Source: Amia ocellicauda (lineage: Eukaryota > Chordata > Actinopteri > Amiiformes > Amiidae). From it: a stretch of DNA of 64,000 nt. The stretch is taken from positions 20,955,470-21,019,469 of the forward strand of contig NC_089851.1 in assembly GCF_036373705.1 (NCBI RefSeq), given 5' to 3'. The translations under genes were made by a program, and so were the position numbers. Under the pieces are notes generated by a model. That model had not been told where the DNA came from, did not search any database, and was given only the letters and a program-made list of their open reading frames with translations. Shown one piece after another: positions 27,590-38,815 of the stretch. The stretch's first letter is position 1; each line of letters starts with the position of its first letter.

Positions 27590-29595
27590 TAGGGCAGTAA
27601 CTAACGATTATTTTGATAATCGATTAATCAGACAATTATTTTTTCGATTAATCGGATAAAAAGCTAAACAGTTTCTCAATTCGATTTTTTGTTTATTATA
27701 ACTAAATAAAACCATAAATCAGGGTATTTATGTGTAAAAGTGTACTTTAAAAAGTGCAAAAGCCACATATTGAGTTTTACTAATATAATCTTTAATTTTG
27801 ACATTTTAAACCTTAAATAAAACACAAACGTTTGTCCACAGTTTTAAGCAGCAAAACTTTACATATCCAAAATATAATTCAAAACAAAGCCACAAATTGA
27901 GTTTTAAAAATATAATCCTCACATTTAAAAAAAAGTTTGAAGTTTTTAAACAGTAAAACTTATTTAAATATCCAAAATATAAATAAGCAAAACAAAACAA
28001 AATATTGAGTTGTACTCATATAAACTTCACATTATGAAATTAGGACACAAACATCTTTGTAATAAGATATTAAGCAGCAGAATTTGTTGAATTTTCCAAA
28101 TTATAAATAATAAACAACAAATGTTACTGTTTGATACAGAGGTAGAATGCAGAAGAAGAGGAAAACTGTCACTGTTCAGTGTTATTCCTACGAACATGAT
28201 TCTTATTCACTCTTCCAAAACTTTGAATTGGAATGCAAAAATGTCAGCATGTCCACATGCTCCAGACTGAGGCTGGCTCTCTTTTTGCAAACTATGTTGC
28301 CTGCAGCACAGAACAGACGCTCAGATGGTGTTGAGGTGTTTGGGATACACAAGTAGGATTTCGCTAATTTTGCCAAGGTGGGATAATTATCTTTATTATC
28401 TCTCCACCAATCCAAAGGATTTTCTTCCTTGGCTAGGGGCCTCTCAACAAAGTAAGCCAGGACTTACAGCTTTCTCCTCTCTGCTCTCTTCCTCACTGCT
28501 GCCTCCAGACTCAAGGAGTGAGTCAAGCAAAGATGTTGAAGGTTCAGCTGCTGTTCTTATGGCTGAGGTGGTCATTTGCTGCTGCTGTACCATCTCCCTT
28601 CTTGCTGCAAGTGCTTCAGTTTGCATTTTAGTTTGCACAGAAATTTCAGTCTTCTGAACCTTGGGTCCAGAGCAGAGGAGAGAATCACAGGATTATCTAC
28701 CTGGTCAAAGAGTGTTTCCTTCCATGTGTTTTGAAGCTGCTCAACTGCTGTGGCTTGGAAGGACTTCAGTGGACTTCAACAGCCCTTTCACAAGTGGAGG
28801 CAATAAAGAGACTGTTACATATTCCTGCCCGCTCATAAAAACAGTGGCACATTCAAAAGGCTTAAGAGCAGTGGAAAGCTCTTCAAGCAGACTCCACTGG
28901 TCTGGTTTCAATTCAAGACAGCATTTCCCTCTGTGAGTGATGGATGGGTCAGATAGAGTTGCAGTTACAGGCCACCTCTGTTCAATCAGTCTGTTAATCA
29001 TATAGAATGTACTGTTCCATCTTGTACTTACATCCTGAACAAGCTTGTGCTCAGGTGTGCCCATTTGTTTGTGTTTGTCTTTCAGCTTGCTGTAGGCTTG
29101 CTCACTTTTTTGAAATGCTCCACAAGATATCTTGCAGCTCCAACAGCTCTTTCAATGCCTGTGTTCTTTAATGCAGCATTAATCACCAACTGCAAGGTGT
29201 GGCCAGTACAGCGTATACTGGTCCACCCATGTTTCTCCTCCAGTAATTTTGCAGCTGCCACAATGTTAGCACCATGGTCATGTACGATGGCACTAATTTT
29301 CTCAGAAGGGATTTCAAACTCTGCAATGTTGGTTGAGGTATGTCTGTCTTCGAGTGGCATGGTGGTAAGGCAGACAGACGTCATCTTCCAGTCATTTCCC
29401 AAGTAATGGCATGTAATGCCATGGTAAGCTTCAGTGGCAACACTTGTCCATATATCAGTAGTTAAAGTTTTCATGAAAGTGACGTCATCAGTAAACGCTG
29501 ACGTGAGCAGACCAACTAATCGATAATGACATTCGTTGACAATGATTTTCATAATCGATTATTATCGATTTTATCGATTAGTTGTTGCAGCCCTA
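27590..29595 (-). mobile_element. truncated hAT transposon (ZBED-type transposase remnant)
   Basis: A roughly 2.0-kb element with short inverted ends (TAGGGCAGTAAC on the left; TAGGGCTGCAAC reversed from the right) and an 8-bp target duplication matching at 7 of 8 bases (27582-27589 and 29596-29603), within AT-repeat. Minus-strand blocks in order: IVHDHGANIVAAAKLLEEKH and CTGHTLQLVINAALK (hAT catalytic core), VQDVSTRWNSTFYMINRLIE, and STPSERLFCAAGNIVCKKRA with LEHVDMLTFLHSN (C-terminal hAT dimerisation region). Blocks are in different frames and the N-terminal BED zinc finger is missing; the frame starts directly from the terminal sequence. Non-autonomous, dead copy. Confidence 0.85.
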
Positions 29596-29608
29596 GTGTA
29601 TATATATA

Positions 29609-30829
29609 CACTCACCTAAAGGATTATTAGGAACACCATACTAATACTGTGTTTGACCCCCTTTCGCCTTCAGAACTGCCTTAATTCTACGTGGCATTGA
29701 TTCAACAAGGTGCTGAAAGCATTCTTTAGAAATATTGGCCCATATTGATAGGATAGCATCTTGCAGTTGATGGAGATTTGTGGGATGCACATCCAGGGCA
29801 CGAAGCTCCCGTTCCACCACATCCCAAAGATGCTCTATTGGGTTGAGATCTGGTGACTGTGGGGGTCAGTTTAGTACAGTGAACTCATTGTCATGTTCAA
29901 GAAACCAATTTGAAATGATTCGACCTTTGTGACATGGTGCATTATCCTGCTGGAAGTAGCCATCAGAGGATGGGTACATGGTGGTCATAAAGGGATGGAC
30001 ATGGTCAGAAACAATGCTCAGGTAGGCCGTGGCATTTAAACAATGCCCAATTGGCACTAAGGGGCCTAAAGTGTGCCAAGAAAACATCCCCCACACCATT
30101 ACACCACCACCACCAGCCTGCACAGTGGTAACAAGGCATGATGGATCCATGTTCTCATTCTGTTTACGCCAAATTCTGACTCTACCATCTGAATGTCTCA
30201 ACAGAAATCGAGACTCATCAGACCAGGCAACATTTTTCCAGTCTTCAACTGTCCAATTTTGGTGAGCTTGTGCAAATTGTAGCCTCTTTTTCCTATTTGT
30301 AGTGGAGATGAGTGGTACCCGGTGGGGTCTTCTGCTGTTGTAGCCCCTCCGCCTCAATGTTGTACGTGTTGTGGCTTCACAAATGCTTTGCTGCATACCT
30401 CGGTTGTAACGAGTGGTTATTTCAGTCAAAGTTGCTCTTCTATCAGCTTGAATCAGTCGGCCCATTCTCCTCTGACCTCTAGCATCAACAAGGCATTTTC
30501 GCCCACAGGACTGCCGCATACTGGATGTTTTTCCCTTTTCACACCATTCTTTGTAATCCCTAGAAATGGTTGTGCGTGAAAATCCCAGTAACTGAGCAGA
30601 TTGTGAAATACTCAGACCGGCCCGTCTGGCACCAACAACCATGCCACGCTCAAAATTGCTTAAATCACCTTTCTTTCCCATTCAGACATTCAGTTTGGAG
30701 TTCAGGAGATTGTCTTGACCAGGACCACACCCCTAAATGCATTGAAGCAACTGCCATGTGATTGGTTGGTTAGATAATTGCATTAATGAGAAATTGAACA
30801 GGTGTTCCTAATAATCCTTTAGGTGAGTG
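29609..30829 (-). mobile_element. Tc1/mariner DD36E element, copy 1
   Basis: 1221 bp with 29-bp terminal inverted repeats beginning CACTCACCTAAAGGATTATT, flanked by TA (29607-29608, 30830-30831). It is inserted in the AT-repeat immediately beside the hAT element. Two other copies of identical length are at 43116-44336 and 52995-54215. Confidence 0.95.
29641..30681 (-). pseudogene. DD36E Tc1 transposase with one nonsense codon
   Basis: Same 346-codon frame as copies 2 and 3, starting MGKKGDLSNFERGMVVGARR. A single TGG-to-TGA change at about 29866 creates a stop directly after NEFTVLN, before the catalytic SPDLNPIE block, so the product (271 aa) would lack the Glu. There is no indel; the sequence downstream stays open to the normal end. 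Confidence 0.92.
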
Positions 30830-30950
30830 TATAAAGTGTATATATACTCTGATCTGGGTGTGTTTTCATGCTGTGACCAGATCGTCAGGTTGTGTGTTTT
30901 TCACTGGACCCAGCGGTCTCAAATCAACTGAACCAGTGAACACAGTAGAG

Positions 30951-31250
30951 CAGGGGTTCCCAAATTCTCTGATGATGGATGGCCAATTTCTGGAGGTTGG
31001 GATGGGATGGGGGGGCCTCAGTAGAAAATGAACCACTCATGAAAACGTAATATTTCCCAATTCATATATTCTTATAAACTTTAATTGTTGTTTCATTATT
31101 TTCCCCCAAATTAAATGTGCAATTTGTAACAGAAAATGTTCAGAAACTGTAACAATATAGAAGGGGTGGTTGAAGGTTGGCTTTGGGGGGCTGCACCAAA
31201 CATCCCCGAGGGCCGGATTTGGCCCCTGGGCCATACTTTGGGAAGCGCTG
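30951..31250. mobile_element. hAT MITE with perfect 8-bp target duplication
   Basis: A 300-bp element with terminal inverted repeats CAGGGGTTCCCAAA and (reversed) CAGCGCTTCCCAAAG. The target-site duplication CAGTAGAG is perfect at 30943-30950 and 31251-31258. The GGGCCGGATTTGGCCCC block near the right end is typical of Charlie-like hAT non-autonomous elements. No coding capacity. Confidence 0.88.
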
Positions 31251-31569
31251 CAGTAGAGACTCGGTTCATGGTTGTAATCGGAGATATTGTGGGATACTTT
31301 TATGATGGCGGCTTTGCAAATGTCTTGTGTGAAATTTGAGTCTTGACATGCTCCAGCAAAGTTAAATTAACTAAACTTAATGAAAAATAATCATGACACA
31401 TTACATTGTTGTGTATATGTATACCACAATATATGGAGTTTTTTGAAGTTTCACATTACTTCCGTGAAATATAATTACATCACTTGAAACAAACTAGCCT
31501 GGGAGGGGCCGGACTTTGCTGGTTCTGCTGCTTCTCACAGTAAATCTGCTACTGATTCAGACTTGTCTC

Positions 31570-32711
31570 TAATGCCTCGTTTCCACTGGCTTAAACGTCT
31601 GTGCCGTGCCATGCCATGCCGTGCCTGATGCATCCCAAAGCATTTTTGTAAAACCAGGCTGTTGTGAAGCCCATCCCCTGTTGTGGGAGGAGCAGAGCGA
31701 TTGTGGGTTTGGTTTGTGTTTCGTTTTAAAAACAAAGACAGAGAACAACACTACGAGCGATACAGCCTGATGTTTAAATGACTTTTGTGGCCTTATTTTA
31801 TTCTTTCTGCTTTACATGATTGTAAACAGTGTAATAAATACACGTTTCTGTTAAGAGATATTAGGAAGAGCTAAAAGTGTATAGACAACATTATATTCAG
31901 ACACGCATTACGTTACCGTAAGAAAACTTTTCCATGTGCAACAATAACAATACATATTTGCTATTTTGTATTATTATCATCATAATCATCATTTGTGCTA
32001 GTAGATATGTATTTTAAACGGCACAACGTGACTCCCTTAATTTATTACTCTTACTACAGATTTGTAACTGCAAATATTATAATAAATGTTATAATTTAAC
32101 AAGTGTGCACATTTCAGTCATGGCGTTTATGGACTTATGGACGTATTAAACCAGTCCTTAATGTTTTAGAGGGAAACCTCGATCTGCTGTATTTATGAAT
32201 TCATTCATTTAAGTTGTAAATGGACACGTTAACTAAATCGTGTTCGCCTTCATACTTATTGTGTCTGCAGAGCTGTTGTACAAAAACCTGCACACCATTC
32301 ACAAAACGACAGCCTGAAACACCGTCCAGTTGTTCATAAAATATTAATAAAATCGACTGCTACCGATCCGATTATTTTTAACTCGTCAAGTTTTTAATAC
32401 AATTGGACATTAACTGTAAGCAGTTATTGTTTCTGTACGTGGATTTCACTCCACGTTGCTTAATTAAACTGTAATTTCTTCGTGATCCCACACACGTCAA
32501 GCACACATCTCCGCTTCTGAAAGCGAAATATTTCCTTAGTGGGGTGACGATTACAGCCACATCTGGCACCAGATAGTTAATCAACGTGCAATCAAACTAT
32601 GCCCCGATTCCACTGGGGTACGCGTCCAGACACTTAAGCCAGTGGAATCACCCATTTAAGAGTCCGGGGCCGGACACGTCCGGACGCGTACACCAGTGGA
32701 AACAGGGCATA
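31570..32711. mobile_element. putative non-autonomous DNA transposon with matching ends
   Basis: The left end TAATGCCTCGTTTCCACTGG and the right end read in reverse (TATGCCCTGTTTCCACTGG) match as inverted termini about 1.14 kb apart. The interior has no transposase. The element contains, at its right side, the palindromic structure listed separately. The type (hAT or PIF-like) is uncertain, and the target duplication was not resolved. Confidence 0.45.
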
Positions 32712-32729
32712 GTTTGATTGCACGTTAAT
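32577..32729. repeat. large imperfect palindrome
   Basis: Left arm 32577-32627 and right arm 32681-32729 are near-complementary over about 50 bp (AACGTGCAATCAAACTATGC matches exactly in both arms), with a loop of about 53 nt containing TTCCACTGG-type words in both orientations. It could fold into a long hairpin. It may be a small nested MITE or a foldback end. Confidence 0.8.
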
Positions 32730-34061
32730 AGATGAAGACCGTTGGTTGGTTTCGTTGGGCTGTGATAAACCAATCAGCTCAACTCTGGGGTGAACCACGC
32801 CTATAATCCCACCCTGTATGTTAATCTGATCCGCCCCAACATTGCATTTCATTTTGTCACCCTTCACACAGAGCCATCGTGTAAATCAAAACAGACGCAA
32901 TGCAATGCAATGTGTGTATTGCATTTAATTCAGTCACTACCATGCTTTAAGAAATATAAAGCATTATTATTACATTTCATTGTGGTATGCTATAAAGCAA
33001 TTCAGCAGGGTTAAAATGCAAAAATAAGATCGCATTGATTAACAATGTGTGTATTGCTTTACATTATGGCAATCATTTTTCGATTTTAACATATGCATTG
33101 CTTTTAATTTTGGCACTAGAAAGCTTCCATATATCTCACTATAGGGCGTAATCTGTATGTAATCTTATTGAATATCATGTCAATCCTTTCTCGCTCTTTA
33201 AAACGGTTGATTTTCGTACACAACGCCACATACAATCGCAAGTGAAGCAACTAAATACTAGATGACTTGCTGACATTACTAACATAGCATCTAACATTAG
33301 CTATCCAGCTACATCCAGAAAACTGATATCATGGAAAAAACTCATGCTCTCAGTGTCCTCAATGGCCGCAACATACATGACTTCTACAGGCGAGCAGAAT
33401 GCCAACAGATGAAGCAAAAGCAGGGCTGTACCTTAGACAGGGTGCTGTGCTAAGGTCGGGGGTGGCTGTCAGGGAGCTGCACTAAGGCTGAGCCACGCTG
33501 CCAGGCAGGCTGGAGTGAGGGGTGGGCATGGGGTCACTGTCCTGTCAGAACCAGAGCAAAACCTCTTACTCACAGCAGGAATAACAGTGGCACAGTACAC
33601 TACACATACAACGTTCTGTCATCTTATCATTTTGTATTCATGATTGCACTAAATAAGAGCAGCCTTGTCTAAGTACAGAAATAAATACATGTGTGATGAA
33701 AAAGACATAAAAAGACATATGTGAACGTTTCAGAAAGGATCTGAATTACTACCAAAACTCAAATGTGGAAAAAAAAACATTCTACAGGCTACATGTTTGT
33801 GTATTTATTTTTGCTCAGTTGTGTTGATACATTTGTTTCATGTATCACTGAAATTGTTTTGAGCAACTCTTTCTTAAGAATGTTACATATTACACAGTGA
33901 GAAATTAATACAATTCATGAATAAAAATGTATAAAAATAAGAGAAAACACTTAATCTTTCTTCATTTAGGAGCTGAACTGGCTTAAACCCTGTTTCACGC
34001 CATACAAATCCTGGGCGTTATGTATTCCCTGTAAGATCATGTCTCTTTACTGCTGTGTGAG
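32730..34061. other. intergenic, no gene seen
   Basis: AT-rich with a short GC-rich patch near 33425-33560 (GGTCGGGGGTGGCTGTCAGG region). No protein motif or complete repeat identified. Confidence 0.4.
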
Positions 34062-34871
34062 TGTCACAGATGGTGAAATGGGTTTTAGTTAATTATTTGT
34101 TAATTAGTAAATCATTTTTTTTATTGCTTAATTGCCTCTTAATTGTTTTATGCACTGATTAATTTGCTTTGTTCTCCCAGCTGGAAAATACTAATGGGCA
34201 GTTGTTAGACAGGATGCGCCTGATTTAAATTAAGGGATTGATGAGAGGGATATAAAGAAGGAGTGAAGGCACACCAGAAGAGAGTGCACAACCGAGGAGA
34301 GACCGCACAGAGCCTGAGGGACGCACTACAGCCACTGGCCTGATGTGGGGGATAGAGTGGCCGGCTCGCAGTGCAGCGAGCAGGGGAAGCAGTGATGGGA
34401 CGGACGGGAGGTGAATGGGACGGGGAGCAAGAGGCTCGGCTCCACACCCGGGGAATGGTAGGTGGAAGACTGGGGCATAACGGGTACCATGCCCCTGCCT
34501 GCCGGGAGCCCGGGAACGGGTGTGGTGGAGCCAAGCACCCCCCGGAGTCAGCCAAGTCCTGCCGGACAGGACTGCACAGAGGCAGCGCTGCTTGCTTGTT
34601 CTCTTCCCCTCCAGCCGAGCGGCGAAGATCTCGGACGTGAGCTGGAGCGAGTGTGTATTGGAACTGTGGCTCTTAATTGGATGGAGGTCAAGATGAGACC
34701 GGGGTGGCTTCAAAGAAGACCATGGAGTTTCCCCTCCCAATTTATGTATTGCTGGATTGAAGTGGAAAACTATGATGCTGTGCTGGGTTGTCTTGTATTT
34801 TTATATGAACGGCCGTTTTTATGTAGGAATTAATAAATTGTCTGTTTTATTTTAACCTGGTGTCTGTGATG
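34062..34871 (+). mobile_element. possible solo LTR
   Basis: An 810-bp block with short inverted termini (TGTCACAGA at 34062-34070; TCTGTGA at 34863-34869), a TATA box (TATAAA, 34251), a GC-rich transcribed-looking part and an AATAAA signal at 34832-34837 near the right end. This is the U3-R-U5 order of an LTR. No flanking retroelement genes are present and I could not establish a target duplication. The call is tentative. Confidence 0.35.
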
Positions 34872-36077
34872 GCTGTCCCGGGGTCTCAGCTTGTTGTGGG
34901 GAAAGTGAGTCCTTTTTCAGCAGAAAGCATTTGCTCCATCGGTCAAAGAAACACAAACTGGTTGAATCCAGTGAACTGGCCAGATATCCTAACTGTCACA
35001 TCTGATCCAGATCTAGGTCTGATGGTGCAACAGGCGAACTGCTGCTCAGTGTGTCTTGCCTCTGGTGCAGCTGCTGCTGGTTGTGTGGCAGGTGGGGGGG
35101 AGTCGCTGAAGAACTGAAGTGTTCGGTTAGGGATGTTTAACAACGTCATTGCAGATCAACTGGTCCTCCTACAATGTCAGACCCAGACGAATGCTGTGAA
35201 AAGAAGGTGCATTGAAAGTGTTGTGGTGGTGTTTTAAAGTGCTGCCTTAATGTGGTGTCTTCCGAACACACTGAGAGCAACATGGGGATCATGCACGCCT
35301 GCTGAGCCAATAAGCAGCTGCTCTTCACACATCTTCCTTTTAGAAGTGGCTTCAAACCGATGCTAAGGAGATTGAAGCTGATATACTCTGCATAACCTTT
35401 CACTGCTCACAACTGGGTTTAGATTCACGGATTTAAAAAAGTCTTCATTGCCTAATCAGCATTTTTTTCTTGAGCGTGAGAAGTGCTGCTATAAAAACTA
35501 AATGACAAGTGGATAATTTTGCTATTGTCATGATTTGTTTTAACAGCAGTTTAACCAAGGCTCTGAAGTAAAGACAAATCTGGTATATCAACACGTTATG
35601 GGTGCAATTAAACCACATTTTTTTTTGTTTTTAAAGTGATTCTAAGGAGGATATGGTCTTTAAATTATGTAATCTCTTGATCAAAACATAAAATACTTAT
35701 TTATCACAACAGTTCACAACCCAGGTCCTAGGAGAAACCTGTGTCTTTAACTATTTTCTTAATGAACTCTGTCCTTTGATTCAAAAATACTACAGTAAGT
35801 GTTGTTGCCAGTTTTCTTCATCCTGTTAACCTTATTAAACTAAAACAGTTGCTCTCATTAACCTGACTAAAAAACATTTAACAGATTATCAAGTAATGAT
35901 GCAAAGGCGCACAATTAAACAGTATCAAACACTCCCATAAGAAGTGTATTTATGGCTCAAAAGGTTAAATTCCACACATCTGGTCATTTCAATGACCCTC
36001 AGAGCTGAAAACAGGTTTAATGAAGGTCTTATAGAGCAACTAGTTCAAGGGTTTGATTAGCCTCAGTGATTGAGATC
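34872..36077. other. intergenic, no gene seen
   Basis: Contains a small GC-rich patch at about 35030-35110 (CTGCTGCTGGTTGTGTGGCA) and otherwise AT-rich DNA. No further exon of the RhoGAP-like gene was recognised here. Confidence 0.4.
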
Positions 36078-37608
36078 TTAGGTGTCAGGAAAACCAGAAG
36101 ACAAAGGGTCTCCCCAGAACCAAGGCTGAGACACTGATTTCCCAGACAGTTTTATCCAGTGACTTATGCAGACGAGGGGGGAGAGAAATGTATCAACTGA
36201 TGCTGCTGTGGAACCACTGCAGAGAGAAAGATGCCTCTTACGCATCATACATGATAACAAAAGAAGCTCACTGGAACATGCAGGGTCTGAAGACTGTCCC
36301 CAAGTTCTGCTCCGTCATCTTGCTGGTCTTGCTACAAGATGCCGCTCGGGCCAGGAAGTAGACGAGGCGTGTGAGCAGACGCAGGTGCTCTGCTGGCAGA
36401 CTGTCCAGCTCAGCCTGGAGGTAGCTGCTCAGCTCCGCCTCGTCTGTACTTCCTAGAAATTAAACAAAGTGAAGAACACAATTTAACTTCTTTTACCTCA
36501 CAATGGCTGGAGATATTTAAAAAGGCATTTTATACAGAAATACAATCACAGCCCAAATGTGAAATTTGCCATGGTTTATATAGAGATTGATAAGACACAG
36601 GACTGTCAATACCTTTGAAGGCGTTGACAAGGCCCGAGTGGTCTGGAATCAGTGCCTTGGGGAGATCCCTGAGGAGCAGATTCTGCACATAAGCCACGAC
36701 GTCGAGGTCCCCCTTTGTCTCCAGGTCCACTGTCTTCCCACAGTCAAACCTGGCCTTCAGCAGCTTCCTCCAGCAGGCCTGGGGAGGACACACAGGCCCC
36801 ATTATCCTGATGCATGAACTGCCAAAGAGCTGCCTCTTGGCACAGATTTATTATGCAGTAAAACAATCAGTGCCCGTTTAACAACTTTTTAAACAAATCT
36901 ATTCTAGTCTAAAACAACACAAATACACATTGTGAACATGCTTATAGGATCTTGCACTGAACATACATGCCATGCTTCACCAGGTACTCCACCGTGTCAT
37001 CAAAAGCCAATGGGATGCCACCATTAGCTGCCCAGCTTTCTTCTTCTTATAATTTATTTGACTTTCATGGATTTAATATATCATTTTTTTCCCTTTGTTT
37101 CAGTATTTTAGAGTTAATAGAAATGGGCTTTTAGGGGTTTGGAGCTGAATTTTCCCCTGACCAACTTACCCCCCCATAATTTAACATTAACATCATTTGT
37201 GTTGCCAATGAAGACTTTGACACTTCTTTGGTACTATCATACATACTGCCAATCTGACAAAACGGTTTAGTTTTGGAAGAAGAGGCTACACCAGTGACAG
37301 TGAAAACAGACAAGAATCTGGTCAGCAGGTTTAAAACAAAGCATCACCACCAAAGACATTGCACTCCACATGCAAAACAGGTGTACAGCTCCTAACAGAA
37401 TAACCACTTCTGTGCTACCTGAAATACAAGCAGCATCACCACAAAACACAACTGCTTTACTTTCATCCGGAAAACACGGCCCGGCTCTTATCCTGAGCAA
37501 CACTCCCTGTGTCGCTCCTCACCGAGGCTGGGAAAGGATCCACCTTATCCTGATCACTCCACTGACTCCTTTGTGAAAAGGGAACCTATTGATTTTGCTT
37601 CCCGCCAT
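36078..37608 (-). CDS. RhoGAP-domain protein, divergent and uncharacterised (five-exon model)
   Basis: Five minus-strand exons join in frame to 232 codons: 37523-37608 (MAGSKINRFPFHKG), 36967-37035 (NGGIPLAFDDTVEYLVKHG), 36613-36833 (LLKARFDCGKTVDLETKGDL then LLLRDLPKALIP), 36272-36452 (LVYFLARAASCSKTSKMTEQ then NLGTVF) and 36078-36216. Residues 33-186 resemble the RhoGAP fold, closest by eye to FAM13A (ENGIP, VEYLTQHG, FLRELPDSLI, NLATVFGPNCFH). The candidate arginine finger is Arg61 (CIRIMG). The conserved Lys before the LRELP block is Asn103, and the GPN of NLxxxFGPN is RPC, so catalysis may be weakened or lost. Weak points: the exon 2 acceptor is purine-rich, the exon 3 start has an alternative at 36778, and the exon 5 peptide has no family match. 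The CpG-rich first exon supports a live gene. Confidence 0.55.
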
Positions 37609-37705
37609 TTCCCAGTGACACGCAGTCGCGGACGCGCAGTTCAGTCTTCGTCTCTCAGCTGTATGTGTCCAGTCATCACGCTCTTTGACCGGGACACCAG
37701 TTGAA
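37609..37705 (-). promoter_or_regulatory. CpG-rich promoter of the RhoGAP-like gene
   Basis: Directly upstream of the proposed start (GGGAAATGGCGG context) the sequence has many CpGs (CAGTCGCGGACGCGCAG at 37622-37638) in an otherwise AT-rich region. It faces xkr9, whose first exon is about 1.1 kb away, head to head. Role inferred from composition. Confidence 0.4.
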
Positions 37706-38758
37706 AATAAATAACATGCTTTAAACAATTATCCACGATCTTCAGTTTAAATGCATCTACAAATTGCTACGTGATTCAAATAAAATCATATTGAAAATAC
37801 TGTTCATTGTTATCAATCATAAACGTAACACACACATCCCCGTTTCGTGTATTGAATGGTTTAGTCAACAAGCAGACACAGTCCCAGAGTGAGTGACACC
37901 AGACACATGCTATATGTTCAAAGTTTTAATTATCTAAAAGCTGTCTAATGTTATTGTATGGTTTGCTTCTCTGTAAACACATAGGCTTATATCTATACCA
38001 TTAATATGAGCAAAATCATCAACACCTCCCTCTGCCTGCTCAGAGAAGTGAGGAGTCAGCGCCCCCACCTGCCCTACCACCACTGCCCCACTCATTAAAA
38101 ATGTTAAATTACCTGCTCTATTTGTAATTAGTGCTCTGATGTTGACAAAGTTTTAAACAAATACATAAAAAGTGTCTTATGAAATGGGGTGACTGTGACT
38201 CTTATGTGCAAGGAGGTAAAAGTGTCATTTGGAATCCAAAATATGTTTACAATGTAAACACCTCCATTCCATATGTTTGCTGCACCCAAGTATTAAAGTG
38301 AAAGTGAAATACCTATTATTTGCATGGTGCATATATTTATACTGGAATCAATACATTATACACAGAGGACAGTTATTAGTTAATATGTTTCCAAGAAAGG
38401 GTCATGTGTACACAGGGCTCCATACACAATGGCTTACAGTGTACTTGTTATGCTAGACATTAACTGAGTTTCACAGATATCCCAACAGCACAGTGACCTG
38501 GCTCATGCGGTTTTATAAACATATTTAAATAACTGTTAGGAAAATGTGCATCTGCATTCTGATCAACAGTATTTGGAAGCATGCTGTCATGCTGATCAAG
38601 GGTAATGTGGTCCTTGCAACAAATGATAAAACATAAACACCTAACAAAACTAAGAAACCGGAACAACCAAAAGACAGCAGTGACAGACTGCTTCAAGCAC
38701 AGCACAGCTTCAAGTGTGATACTTGCTGCAATGGTGTTGGGTGGAGCTTGTTTGATGT
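37706..38758. other. intergenic spacer between RhoGAP-like gene and xkr9
   Basis: About 1.05 kb of AT-rich DNA between the divergent 5' ends. No repeat or open frame of interest. Confidence 0.4.
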
Positions 38759-38815
38759 GAAAATGAAAGAAACTTAAAATAGGGTTGAAACACAGGAAAC
38801 GTCCAGAGGTTTAAG
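38759..38815 (+). promoter_or_regulatory. ISRE-like site and putative non-coding exon 1 donor of xkr9
   Basis: GAAAATGAAAGAAAC at 38759-38773 fits the IRF/ISRE pattern GAAANNGAAA. About 40 bp further on, TTTAAG|GTAAGA (donor at 38816) could end a non-coding first exon that splices to the acceptor at 39921-39923. Both the exon and the interferon link are inference. Confidence 0.3.

Noticed and set aside
27806..28000. 64-codon frame with repeated YFGY-type words
   Set aside because: It is AT-rich low-complexity sequence within the hAT terminal region, not a gene.
34205..34833. Open frames up to 171 codons on both strands
   Set aside because: They fall in the GC-rich part of a possible LTR, overlap in many frames and have no recognisable domain.
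37131..37330. Extra exon of the RhoGAP-like gene with an excellent GTAAGT donor near 37170
   Set aside because: The frame is open, but its phase does not fit the next exon and the peptide has no RhoGAP similarity.
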